Part shown: positions 1 to 7,215 of the stretch, piece after piece | Position numbering within the stretch: position 1 is the first letter of the stretch | How the letters are laid out: each line of letters starts with the position of its first letter | NCBI GenBank assembly: GCA_029863125.1 | Contig: JAOTWB010000025.1 | Location: forward strand, 1 to 33,855 | DNA: 33,855 nucleotides | Reading direction: 5' to 3' | From: Gammaproteobacteria bacterium | GTDB taxonomy: Bacteria > Pseudomonadota > Gammaproteobacteria > Steroidobacterales > Woeseiaceae | Notes under the pieces: model-generated | Seen by the model: only the letters and a program-made list of their open reading frames with translations | What the model was told of the DNA's origin: nothing | Databases searched by the model: none | Position numbers and translations under genes: made by a program

Positions 1-64
1 TCCCCGGGGCTTGTTTTTCTTTAGCTATTGCCGGCGGCGCATTCTACAGGATTGCCCGCGGATG

Positions 65-943
65 TCAGGCCTGAAGTGCAACAAGCCAGCTTGTAACCAC
101 GAGGAGCATCGCAAGACCGCCGGCAACCCTCTGGGAACGACGGTCTGTAGGTACGGGCCCCAACGCGATGAGCAGCATGCCCGTCAGGAATCCGCAGACG
201 AAGCCGAGCAGGTGGGCACCGATATCCGTGTTCGGCCCGCCGGTGCCGGTGTACATGAGCAGCGCAAGCCCACCAACGATCGGACCGTAACGGTACGACC
301 AGCGATCCTGCGCCATGAACTGCCCCCGCCAGACAAAACCGGCAACGAGACCGAGCGCGGCAAAAACAGCGGTCGAGGCACCGACCGATCGATGCGCCGA
401 CTCGAGCAATAAAGTGTTGGCTGCGTTTCCGGTAGCTGCCGCTGCGACGATGGCGAGCCAGGCAATGCCGGATCCGAGCAGTCGACCCGCGAACAGGCCG
501 AAAAGGATACCGAAGACAAGGTTGCCTATGAGGTGCCGGCCCCCGGAATGGAGCGTCAGCGCAGTGATCGTCCGCCACCATTCGCCGCGGCGGATCAATT
601 CCCCGTCGACGCGGCCGGCGTCGAACCAATCATGACCGAACATCGAATAACCCGCCAGCCAGGCGATGGCGCTGACCACGAACACGTAGCCGACCAGCCC
701 GGGTACCGCATCCTGATAGACGATTTTTTTTCGCGATTTCGGGCGAGCCGGCGGGTTTTCGTCATCATAGAGCCGCAGTTCGTGAACCGCCTGTGCGGAA
801 AACTCGGCAGGAACGACGAGCGCCGCGGTTATCCCGTCGTCGACGATCTGGTGAGGAAGCTGAGCGGCGGCGAGCACCAATGCCCGGTCGGAACAACTCT
901 GCCGGTTACGGCTTTCAAAAACGACGCGCAGGTCTTCATCCAC
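65..943 (-). CDS. Rhomboid family intramembrane serine protease with DUF2007-like N-terminal region
   Basis: Predicted inner-membrane protease of 292 residues that cleaves transmembrane substrates within the bilayer. The catalytic serine lies in GASTAVF (Ser190) and the catalytic histidine in IGAHLLG (His244). An HxxxN motif at His137-Asn141 supplies the oxyanion-side residues typical of rhomboids. About six hydrophobic segments follow residue 80. The first 60 residues are soluble and resemble the small DUF2007 'putative signal transducing' fold (alternating beta strands, LVVPAEFSAQAVHEL); that match is inference. The start is GTG, with AGGA about 10 bases upstream. Nothing upstream on this strand suggests an operon partner. 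A second, shorter rhomboid is encoded at 23.2 kb. The substrate cannot be predicted. Confidence 0.88.
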   Translation of the reverse strand: MDEDLRVVFESRNRQSCSDRALVLAAAQLPHQIVDDGITAALVVPAEFSAQAVHELRLYDDENPPARPKSRKKIVYQDAVPGLVGYVFVVSAIAWLAGYSMFGHDWFDAGRVDGELIRRGEWWRTITALTLHSGGRHLIGNLVFGILFGLFAGRLLGSGIAWLAIVAAAATGNAANTLLLESAHRSVGASTAVFAALGLVAGFVWRGQFMAQDRWSYRYGPIVGGLALLMYTGTGGPNTDIGAHLLGFVCGFLTGMLLIALGPVPTDRRSQRVAGGLAMLLVVTSWLVALQA

Positions 944-1086
944 AGCTCGCGAATCCTTGAGTCTAGCTAAAAAACAACAGGCATTTCAATGATTTATACA
1001 CTAAGACTTCCCTTCAGCCGGGGTTCAGGCGCGGGGGGTTAAGAATACACTCAGAACGAATCTTGTCACTTCACTCGAGCGATTTA

Positions 1087-1161
1087 ATGGCATTCTGGAA
1101 AAAAATATACTTCGGACTGGCGCTCGCCGGCGCCGTCTTTCTCGCTATTTCGCTGTTCTGA
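1087..1161 (+). CDS. Possible 24-residue single-pass membrane peptide
   Basis: A short ATG-started frame encodes a basic, aromatic N-terminus (MAFWKKIYF) followed by about 15 hydrophobic residues and a TGA stop, the typical shape of a bacterial small membrane protein. It lies alone in the 267-base gap between the divergent rhomboid gene and the SRPBCC gene. No convincing Shine-Dalgarno sequence precedes it. Such a composition can arise by chance, so the call is tentative. I recognise no family. Confidence 0.35.
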   Translation: MAFWKKIYFGLALAGAVFLAISLF

Positions 1162-1210
1162 GTCCGCATCAGGATTGCGGTAAGCTAGGGCTCCTGTCAC
1201 GGGAGTTCAA

Positions 1211-1762
1211 ATGGGAAACACACCGTCATCCGTGCTGTTCGCATTCTTGTTCATCTGTGGAAGTGCCACAGCGGACGTCGTTGACGCCGAGGCAGGCGGA
1301 TTCACGTCAGTCAATGAAACGACCATCGATGCGCCGCGCGACGCAGTCTGGCAAGCCGCGATAGCAGAGATCAATCAGTGGTGGAGTTCGGATCACACGG
1401 TTTCGGGAGAGGCCAGCCGACTCAGTATCGAGGGCAGACCGCTGGGCTGCTTTTGCGAAGACCTCGGCGAGGGCGCCGGCGTAGTTCACATGACGGTGAC
1501 GACACATAGTCCGCCGGCGATGCTGCGCCTGACCGGTGGACTCGGTCCATTGGGTCTGATGGGCGTCGATGGCAACATGACCTGGGAGTTTTCAGATACC
1601 GATGCCGGCACACGGGCCCGGTTTACTTATGCCGTGGGCGGATACCGTCCGGGCGGGCTGGACAGCATTGCCGGCCCGGTGGACGGCGTTATCGGCGAAG
1701 CGCTGCTACGGCTGAAAGCCTATATCGAATCGGGCGACGCGGAGCCGTCCTCCATTGAATGA
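1211..1762 (+). CDS. Exported SRPBCC (START/Bet v1-like) family protein
   Basis: A 183-residue protein with an N-terminal signal peptide (hydrophobic residues 7-20, likely cleavage near ATA-DV). A single SRPBCC domain follows, recognised by the opening strand SVNETTIDAPRDAVWQAAIAEINQWW and the closing helix GEALLRLKAYIE. These domains form a deep hydrophobic pocket for lipids or other small hydrophobic ligands, and the ligand here is unknown. The start has GGGAG about 6 bases upstream. The 3' end overlaps the start of the Nudix gene, so the two are probably co-transcribed. A periplasmic SRPBCC protein is less common than a cytoplasmic one. Confidence 0.75.
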   Translation: MGNTPSSVLFAFLFICGSATADVVDAEAGGFTSVNETTIDAPRDAVWQAAIAEINQWWSSDHTVSGEASRLSIEGRPLGCFCEDLGEGAGVVHMTVTTHSPPAMLRLTGGLGPLGLMGVDGNMTWEFSDTDAGTRARFTYAVGGYRPGGLDSIAGPVDGVIGEALLRLKAYIESGDAEPSSIE

Positions 1763-2525
1763 TATTGCGCCTGCTCAACCATCTTCGACGGTTGTCGTTG
1801 TTCGGGCAGGAACGACCGAGCCCGAGGTATTCATGGTGCGCCGGCATGCAGATTCTACATTCGGTGCTGCCTACGCGTTTCCGGGCGGTGTTGTAGAACA
1901 GGATGATGCAGCGGTTCACGAATTCTGCACCGGTGTCGGCAGCAGACAGGCGAATCTGCGTCTCGGCGTAAATGCGCGCGGTCTCGATCTTTACAGTGCC
2001 GCGATCCGCGAGCTTTTCGAAGAGTCGGGCCTGTTGCTTGCGACGACCTGCAGGCTGGATGAAGATCTCGGTGCGGTTCGCGACGCGTTGAACAAAGGGA
2101 CTGAAAGCTGGGCGGAATTCGTCGCGCGAAACCAGCTTGAATTGCAGTGCGACAGGCTGCACTACTTCAGTCACTGGCTGACGCCGCCGACACTACCCAG
2201 GCGTTACTCGACGAGGTTTTTCCTCGCAGAGGCGCCGCGAGGTCAAACGGCCACGCACTGTGGCGGCGAATTGACGGATTCGCGCTGGATTTCTGCGCAC
2301 GAGATGCTGGAAGCAGGCCGCACCGGGGACGTAGAGCTGCATTTCCCGACAGTTAAGACGCTGGAGAGTATTGCGCGGCACAAGTCGCTCGACGAGCTGG
2401 TCGAGTGGGCGCGATCCTGCGTGGAGTGGGGTGTTACCAGCATGGTCCCGCAGATCATCGAACGCGACGGCGAAAAAGTAATTGTTCTGCCGGGAGAAAA
2501 AGACTACCCGGGCGCGAAATCGTGA
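1755..2525 (+). CDS. Nudix hydrolase, NUDT19/CoA-diphosphatase-like
   Basis: A cytoplasmic 256-residue Nudix enzyme, expected to cleave a nucleoside diphosphate linked to another moiety. The Nudix signature is split: GG at 44-45, then a roughly 35-residue insertion, then the catalytic RELFEESG (Arg85, Glu86, Glu89, Glu90). This long insertion is characteristic of the NUDT19-type acyl-CoA/CoA diphosphatase branch, so CoA derivatives are the best guess. The start is TTG and overlaps the previous stop by 8 bases, with GGAG about 10 bases upstream. The 3' end overlaps the metallo-hydrolase gene by four bases. In many proteobacteria these two families are neighbours, possibly in acyl-CoA housekeeping. 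Confidence 0.87.
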   Translation: MNDIAPAQPSSTVVVVRAGTTEPEVFMVRRHADSTFGAAYAFPGGVVEQDDAAVHEFCTGVGSRQANLRLGVNARGLDLYSAAIRELFEESGLLLATTCRLDEDLGAVRDALNKGTESWAEFVARNQLELQCDRLHYFSHWLTPPTLPRRYSTRFFLAEAPRGQTATHCGGELTDSRWISAHEMLEAGRTGDVELHFPTVKTLESIARHKSLDELVEWARSCVEWGVTSMVPQIIERDGEKVIVLPGEKDYPGAKS

Positions 2526-3391
2526 CTTCCTTTGGTCCCGACATGGCCCCGTTCAGCGATCTGGGGCCCGGCCTGCGGCGGCTCGTTGCGCCGAATCCGT
2601 CGATGATGACGGGGCCCGGCACCAACACCTACCTGTTCGGTAAAAAGTACGTGGCCGTGCTCGATCCGGGGCCGGTGATCGCAAGTCACCTCGAAATGAT
2701 TCAGGGGTATGCCGGTGCACCAATCCGCTGGATTCTGGTGACGCATACGCATCCCGACCATTCGCCGGCCGCGATGAAGCTTGCGGCGATGACAGGCGCT
2801 GAATTGTTGGGGATGCCGGCGCCCCGAAGCGGGTACCAGGACACAACGTTCAAAGCGGATCGGGTGCTCGAAGATGGCGACCAGCTGGCCACCCCGGAAT
2901 TCGTCATCGAGGCGGTGCATACGCCGGGGCATGCATCCAACCACTTGTGCTACCGGCATGTTGCAAAAAACTGGTTGTTTACGGGTGACCATGTCATTGA
3001 CGGCTCTACCGTCGTTATCAATCCACCCGACGGCAACATGAAGCACTACCTGCAATCATTGCAGCGTGCGAAAGAGCTGCGCTGCGATGCGCTGGCGCCC
3101 GGTCATGGCGAGATTATTCACAAGCCCGACCGAGCCATCGACTGGTTGATCAACCACCGTCTCGAACGAGAGCAGAAGGTAGTGGCAGCGCTTGTTGCCT
3201 ATCCCAACCTTTCCGCGCGAGACCTCGTTCGGCACGTTTACGAGGACGTCGACAAGAAACTATATGCTTTGGCAGAGCGCTCATTGCTTGCGCACCTGCT
3301 TAAGCTCGAGCACGACGGTACTGCAGAGCGCATTGACGACCGCTGGCTACTGGTCGAACCCGGTCATGTACGCCAGCCGCGGCTTGATTAG
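2522..3391 (+). CDS. Metallo-beta-lactamase-fold hydrolase, LACTB2-like
   Basis: A cytoplasmic protein of about 289 residues in the metallo-beta-lactamase superfamily. The metal-binding motif HTHPDH is at 75-80, with further ligands in TPGHASNH (His137), GDHV (Asp156) and GHGEII (His195). The N-terminal [14 protein letters not shown] and a C-terminal winged-helix-like region (about 205-285) match the LACTB2 branch, which contains hydrolases and RNases; the actual substrate is unknown. I place the start at GTG 2522 because it overlaps the Nudix stop as GTGA; an ATG at 2543 is the alternative. It probably forms one transcription unit with the SRPBCC, Nudix and ferredoxin genes. Confidence 0.88.
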   Translation: MTSFGPDMAPFSDLGPGLRRLVAPNPSMMTGPGTNTYLFGKKYVAVLDPGPVIASHLEMIQGYAGAPIRWILVTHTHPDHSPAAMKLAAMTGAELLGMPAPRSGYQDTTFKADRVLEDGDQLATPEFVIEAVHTPGHASNHLCYRHVAKNWLFTGDHVIDGSTVVINPPDGNMKHYLQSLQRAKELRCDALAPGHGEIIHKPDRAIDWLINHRLEREQKVVAALVAYPNLSARDLVRHVYEDVDKKLYALAERSLLAHLLKLEHDGTAERIDDRWLLVEPGHVRQPRLD

Positions 3392-3440
3392 CGGCCAGAC
3401 TTCGAATAGTTTACGCGGTCCGGAAAGCGAGGAAAGCAGC

Positions 3441-3764
3441 ATGACATTCGTTGTCACCGAAGCCTGTATCAGGTGCAAACTAACCGACTGCGTCGAAGTT
3501 TGCCCTGTGGATTGCTTCCACGAAGGCCCGAATTTTCTTGTGATCGACCCCGACGAGTGTATCGACTGCACCCTGTGCGAGCCCGAGTGCCCCGTCGAAG
3601 CGATCTATTCAGAGGATGAGCTTCCGGCTGACCAGGAACATTTCCTGCAACTCAACGCCGAGCTTTCCCGCGACTGGCCGGTTATTACGGAAATGAAGGA
3701 CCCGCCGCCGGATGCCGACGAGTGGCGCGAGGTGAAGGACAAGCTGCAGTACCTGGAGAAATGA
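3441..3764 (+). CDS. fdxA: 7Fe ferredoxin FdxA ([3Fe-4S][4Fe-4S])
   Basis: A small soluble electron carrier of 107 residues, almost the same length and sequence as Azotobacter vinelandii ferredoxin I. Nine cysteines are visible at 9, 12, 17, 21, 25, 40, 43, 46 and 50. By the known family structure Cys9, 17 and 50 hold the 3Fe cluster and Cys21, 40, 43 and 46 the 4Fe cluster. The long acidic C-terminal tail ([10 protein letters not shown] onward) is also typical. The start is the ATG preceded by GAGGAAAG; the open frame extends upstream but only inside the previous gene. FdxA proteins are linked to redox stress and reductant supply, but no dedicated partner is adjacent here. Confidence 0.95.
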   Translation: MTFVVTEACIRCKLTDCVEVCPVDCFHEGPNFLVIDPDECIDCTLCEPECPVEAIYSEDELPADQEHFLQLNAELSRDWPVITEMKDPPPDADEWREVKDKLQYLEK

Positions 3765-3802
3765 ACCTGTATCAGCGCGCCCCGGCGCGCGAAGCGGCAG
3801 CG

Positions 3803-3818
3803 GCGGCCGTCAGGCCGC
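3803..3818. terminator. Hairpin between convergent fdxA and dehalogenase genes
   Basis: Inverted repeat GCGGCC-GTCA-GGCCGC (6-bp arms, 4-base loop) 38 bases after the fdxA stop. Only two T residues follow, so it is a weak intrinsic-terminator candidate. Its position between converging genes supports a termination role. Confidence 0.4.
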
Positions 3819-3823
3819 TTGAT

Positions 3824-3852
3824 GTAGTATCGTGCCCAGGGCGCGCTCCTAC
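3824..3852 (-). repeat. REP-like element with GTAGGAGC head
   Basis: On the minus strand the sequence begins GTAGGAGCGCGCCC and folds into a 7-bp stem around a minimal loop (plus-strand arms 3831-3837 and 3839-3845). GTAGGAGC heads followed by a GC-rich palindrome are typical of REP elements in Pseudomonas- and Xanthomonas-like genomes. A second copy lies at 31713-31747. The TAG stop codon of the haloalkane dehalogenase gene lies inside the GTAGGAG head. Confidence 0.6.
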
Positions 3853-4739
3853 GATTCACGTATGAACTTCAGCAGCACCTCGACCAGCTCAGGCCCTTTG
3901 TCTTCCTGCAGGAAGTGACCAGCATTCTTGATTTTCACGTGGTCGCGATTTTTCGCGCCCGGCACCGTTTGCTGCCACGGCACTTCGCCGCCGCGCGTGA
4001 TCGGATCCCTGTCGCTGAACGTCGTCAGAAAAGGCTTTTGCCATTGGCTGAATGCTTTCCAGGCGGCGCGATTGGCTTCGCTGGCCGGATCGTCCGGCGT
4101 AGTGGGCACCAGCATCGGAAACGCGCGTGCGCCGGCCTTGAATTTTGACGACGGGAAGGGCGCGTCGTACGCGGAAACAACCTCGTCGGACAATTCCGTG
4201 ACGGTCCCGCTTTGGACAATCCTGCCGATCGGAAACCACGGGCTGAAGTGAGCGAACGCACGCCAAACCCTGAAAGCTCTCGGCAATTCCTGGTCACCCG
4301 TGGGCAAGCCGCCGTTGCCGAGGGCGATGCGCGCAAATCGCTGTTCGTTTTCGGCCGCTGCGCGCAGGCCGATGAGCGATCCCCAGTCCTGACAAAAAAG
4401 AGTGATACCGTGGAGATCGAGTTGCTCGATAAAATGCACCATCCAGGCGACATGGGCCGCGTAGCTGTAGTCGCTCCTGCGAGTCGGCTTGTCGGACCTG
4501 CCGAAGCCAATCAGGTCCGGCGCGATCACGCGGAGTCCGGCCGCGCCGAGCGGAGGAATCATGGTCCGGTAAAGGTAGGACCAGCTCGGTTCACCGTGCA
4601 GCAGCAGCACGACGTCGCCGTCCCTGGGTCCTTCGTCGACGTAGTGCATGCGCATTTCATCGACGTCCACATAGTTGGGCGGGAAGGGATAGTCGGGCAG
4701 ATTCTCGAAGCGAGCGTCCGGCGTGCGCAGTGTTTTCAT
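3849..4739 (-). CDS. Haloalkane dehalogenase, HLD-I (DhlA-like)
   Basis: An alpha/beta-hydrolase of 296 residues predicted to convert haloalkanes to alcohol plus halide. The nucleophile is Asp118 in CQDWG rather than serine, His275 in NAGHF is the catalytic base, and the acid is probably Asp245 in SDRDPITRG. Halide-stabilising tryptophans are visible at Trp119, next to the nucleophile, and probably Trp168 in SPWFPIG, the arrangement of subfamily I (DhlA). HGEPSW at 48-53 forms the oxyanion region. Length matches the family. GGGAG lies 8 bases before the ATG. The gene is divergent from an esterase gene, with no other degradation genes nearby. The natural substrate is unknown; epoxide hydrolase is less likely given the Trp pair. 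Confidence 0.88.
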   Translation of the reverse strand: MKTLRTPDARFENLPDYPFPPNYVDVDEMRMHYVDEGPRDGDVVLLLHGEPSWSYLYRTMIPPLGAAGLRVIAPDLIGFGRSDKPTRRSDYSYAAHVAWMVHFIEQLDLHGITLFCQDWGSLIGLRAAAENEQRFARIALGNGGLPTGDQELPRAFRVWRAFAHFSPWFPIGRIVQSGTVTELSDEVVSAYDAPFPSSKFKAGARAFPMLVPTTPDDPASEANRAAWKAFSQWQKPFLTTFSDRDPITRGGEVPWQQTVPGAKNRDHVKIKNAGHFLQEDKGPELVEVLLKFIRES

Positions 4740-4805
4740 TCTTGTACTCCCGCTCGTGTATTCGGCCTATGATAGCCGCTTCTTCCAATCAGTGATTCAT
4801 GATTT

Positions 4806-5738
4806 ATGAGCAGCCTGCGTGCAAGAATGGTCCGTCGGATCACGTCTCGATTCGTGAGAGGCATTGATACCTCGAAGGTGGACCTGGCGCATATTGTCGA
4901 AATGCGGGAGCGCCTCAACCGAATAAGCCGGTTCCTGAAACGTGCGCTCCGCGTGTCCGTAGAGGCAACGACGGTGAACGGGCTGTATGCCGAGTGGCTG
5001 CGGCCAAAAGCCGCGCCCGAGGGCAAAGTGCTTCTATACCTTCATGGAGGCGCCTATCTTGTCGGCAGCTGCCGAACGCACCGGCAGCTGGTGAGTCATA
5101 TCGCACGCGCTGCCGGTATCAATGCGTTGGTCCCGGAGTATCGCCTGGCGCCCGAAAATCCGTTTCCCGCCGCTATCGAAGACGCGGTCGGCGTCTATCG
5201 GTCGCTGCTGGCGGGGGGATTCAAACCGAGCGACATTTTCATCGCCGGCGACTCTGCGGGCGGCGGATTGACAATCGCGATGCTGCTCTCGTTGCGACAT
5301 GCGGGTGTGCCGCTGCCTGCGGCAGCTGTGCTGCTGTCGCCGTTCCTCGATGTGACGGCAAGCGGCGAATCAGCAGTCACGCGGGCCGATCAGGACCCGT
5401 GGTTCGACGCGAAAGAAGTGGTCATGGTGGCCGACAACTACTGCAGAGCCGGCGAAGACCTGAAAAACCCGCTGGTGTCGCCGGTATTCGCCAACGTGGC
5501 GGGTCTGCCGCCGACTTTTATTCAGGTCGGCGACGATGAAATACTGCTGAGCGACTCGACGCGCTTTGCCGAAAAAATGGAAGCTGCGGGCCTCGATGTC
5601 GAGATCGAGGTTTGGCCGGAGATGTGGCACGTGTTTCAACTGTTCGTCGGTAAGATGCCCGAGAGCCGAAGGGCAATCAGGAAAATCGGGGCTTACCTGC
5701 GTGCACGGATAGAATCCGTCGAGCCACTAGAAGCCTGA
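4806..5738 (+). CDS. Alpha/beta hydrolase, HSL family (family IV esterase)
   Basis: A 310-residue esterase/lipase of the hormone-sensitive-lipase group. The oxyanion motif HGGAY is at 80-84. The nucleophile is Ser150 in GDSAGG, the acid probably Asp244 in VGDDE, and the base His275 in MWHVFQ. The first 55 residues form the helical cap that shapes acyl-chain access. It probably hydrolyses short- or medium-chain esters in the cytoplasm. No signal peptide is present. The ATG has little Shine-Dalgarno support. The last 12 bases overlap the convergent methyltransferase gene. A TATGAT at 4768-4773 could be its -10 box, but I see no good -35. Confidence 0.9.
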   Translation: MSSLRARMVRRITSRFVRGIDTSKVDLAHIVEMRERLNRISRFLKRALRVSVEATTVNGLYAEWLRPKAAPEGKVLLYLHGGAYLVGSCRTHRQLVSHIARAAGINALVPEYRLAPENPFPAAIEDAVGVYRSLLAGGFKPSDIFIAGDSAGGGLTIAMLLSLRHAGVPLPAAAVLLSPFLDVTASGESAVTRADQDPWFDAKEVVMVADNYCRAGEDLKNPLVSPVFANVAGLPPTFIQVGDDEILLSDSTRFAEKMEAAGLDVEIEVWPEMWHVFQLFVGKMPESRRAIRKIGAYLRARIESVEPLEA

Positions 5739-7094
5739 CTGTTTTTGCGAGTCGTCGTACATTTTTGTCAGGAATGATCGGATCGCCGGCTCGGCTTCCT
5801 CTTTGCTCATGAGTTTTTGCTTTTCGAGGATTGCCGCCATGTCCCGAATCGATCGCTTGCCGTCGATCAGCGACATGATGAACGAATAAACCTGGGTCGT
5901 CATGGCCTGGGTTCTGAACGACGGTGACAGCGGAACGGGTTCCTTGGCGGTCACTATCCAGTCCGGCAACGCCTTGTGGCGTTCCGGTTTTCTTAGGTCA
6001 CGCTCTTTGTAGGCGGAGAATGAGAATATTTTTTCCTGTCTGCCGTGACGGCTGGCCGGTGAGCACATGTAGGGAATCGTGTTTTGCGAGACGTAAGGAT
6101 CCGAGAAACCGTTTTCGGCAATGATCGCTTTGGTCTCTTCCGGACTGTATCGGCGCGAACGCTCCGGACTCGCAAATGCGAGCGAGCCGAAATTTACCCA
6201 TCGGCCGTTGTCGGCGAGCAGATTGTTTATACGTGCCGCAAGCACACGCAAATCATCGCTGATAATATCAATTAGCCATGGCGTCACGACAGTATCGAAC
6301 GATCGTTCCGCAAACGGTGCGCGCAGCGCGTCGCCGAGAACCAGGTGGAATCGCTTATCGACGGCTTTCGGGGCCGTTAACGTACGCAGCACCGCGTCGT
6401 CCTCGAGCGCCAATGGCGCTATAGGAAATTCGTACAGTTTCAGTTTGTCACCGCGCATAACCGCCTGTGCGACGAGCATAAGCAGGGGATTGAAATCCAT
6501 CGCGACTGTGAACGCACAGTCGATGTTCATGTGAATGTCATACGCGAGTCGCCCCGCACCGGCACCGAGCACCAGTACATTTCCGAGACTGGCATGATCA
6601 TGCAGCACCGACCGAATTTGTTTCAGAGACGCGCTGTTTTCGTCGTCGCCCCAGGCCCAGTCACGATGAATGTTGGCGTAGTAGGTGTTTAGTCCCTGGT
6701 CAGGCGGCAGCCGTGTTCTGAGCGCAAGATAAGTTTCGTAGTTGCCGTGCAGCGACTGCACGTCAAGGGGCCGCAGCAGTTTGCCCAGGGCGCGGTGGTG
6801 GTGTTGGACGGCTTTCTTGTAACGTTCAACGCGGCGTCGCGTGAGCGAATGCAGGTCCTTGTTTTTGAGCTCAATATCCAGGCCGGCGATCTCGTGGCTA
6901 AGTTTCTGCAACGCAAACTGCATCCGTCCGCGCCATTCGCCCAGCGCCGCCTGTGGTTCTGCAAACATCCAGGGAATCCCGTTAACAGCCGGGAAATCGA
7001 CTTTGCACGCTTTGCAGTAGAGGTTGCTGTCTTTGTGCGCGAGGGGCGACTTGTCGCAGCGTGGGCAGGCGAGAAGGTCGGTGATGTCGGTCAT
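5727..7094 (-). CDS. N2227-type SAM-dependent methyltransferase with zinc ribbon
   Basis: A 455-residue protein in three parts. Residues 7-45 form a Trm112-like zinc ribbon (Cys10, Cys13, Cys27, Cys30). Residues about 115-365 form a Rossmann methyltransferase with the SAM loop LVLGAGAGRLAYD (174-186) and PWLIDI and GRWVNFGSL segments, closest in pattern to the N2227 family that includes eukaryotic carnosine N-methyltransferase. Residues about 385-445 (SLIDGKRSIRDMAAIL) form a small helical domain resembling PqqD/RRE-type modules, which is a tentative match. The ATG at 7094 is chosen because the ribbon begins directly after it; the frame stays open upstream but crosses a terminator. The substrate is unknown. 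Confidence 0.82.
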   Translation of the reverse strand: MTDITDLLACPRCDKSPLAHKDSNLYCKACKVDFPAVNGIPWMFAEPQAALGEWRGRMQFALQKLSHEIAGLDIELKNKDLHSLTRRRVERYKKAVQHHHRALGKLLRPLDVQSLHGNYETYLALRTRLPPDQGLNTYYANIHRDWAWGDDENSASLKQIRSVLHDHASLGNVLVLGAGAGRLAYDIHMNIDCAFTVAMDFNPLLMLVAQAVMRGDKLKLYEFPIAPLALEDDAVLRTLTAPKAVDKRFHLVLGDALRAPFAERSFDTVVTPWLIDIISDDLRVLAARINNLLADNGRWVNFGSLAFASPERSRRYSPEETKAIIAENGFSDPYVSQNTIPYMCSPASRHGRQEKIFSFSAYKERDLRKPERHKALPDWIVTAKEPVPLSPSFRTQAMTTQVYSFIMSLIDGKRSIRDMAAILEKQKLMSKEEAEPAIRSFLTKMYDDSQKQSGF

Positions 7095-7110
7095 GGCGGG
7101 ATTATGCACG

Positions 7111-7149
7111 AAATAAAAACGGCCAGCCGAAAGGAAGGTGGCCGGCCGT
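7111..7149 (-). terminator. Strong intrinsic terminator after the DUF1501 gene
   Basis: On the minus strand a 10-bp stem (arms 7149-7140 and 7128-7119, one G-U pair) with an 11-base loop is followed directly by TTTTTATTT. It ends the three-gene cytochrome/DUF1501 operon 67 bases past the stop codon and lies just before the methyltransferase start. Confidence 0.85.
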
Positions 7150-7215
7150 GTTCTTGCTGCGCTGCTCGGCAGCGCCATAGCCGCAGCAATACCGGATGGA
7201 CTTCCCTGTTGTTGG

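Noticed and set aside
1-64. Terminator of an upstream gene (CCCCGGGG then a T-rich run)
   Set aside because: Too close to the window edge to judge; no arm pairing can be verified.
2405-2521. N-terminal extension of the metallo-hydrolase to 2405
   Set aside because: It would overlap the Nudix gene by 120 bases and adds a Cys/Arg-rich segment foreign to the family.
3192-3440. Upstream extension of the ferredoxin frame
   Set aside because: It reads through the metallo-hydrolase gene out of frame; FdxA families start at MTFVV with a good Shine-Dalgarno at 3441.
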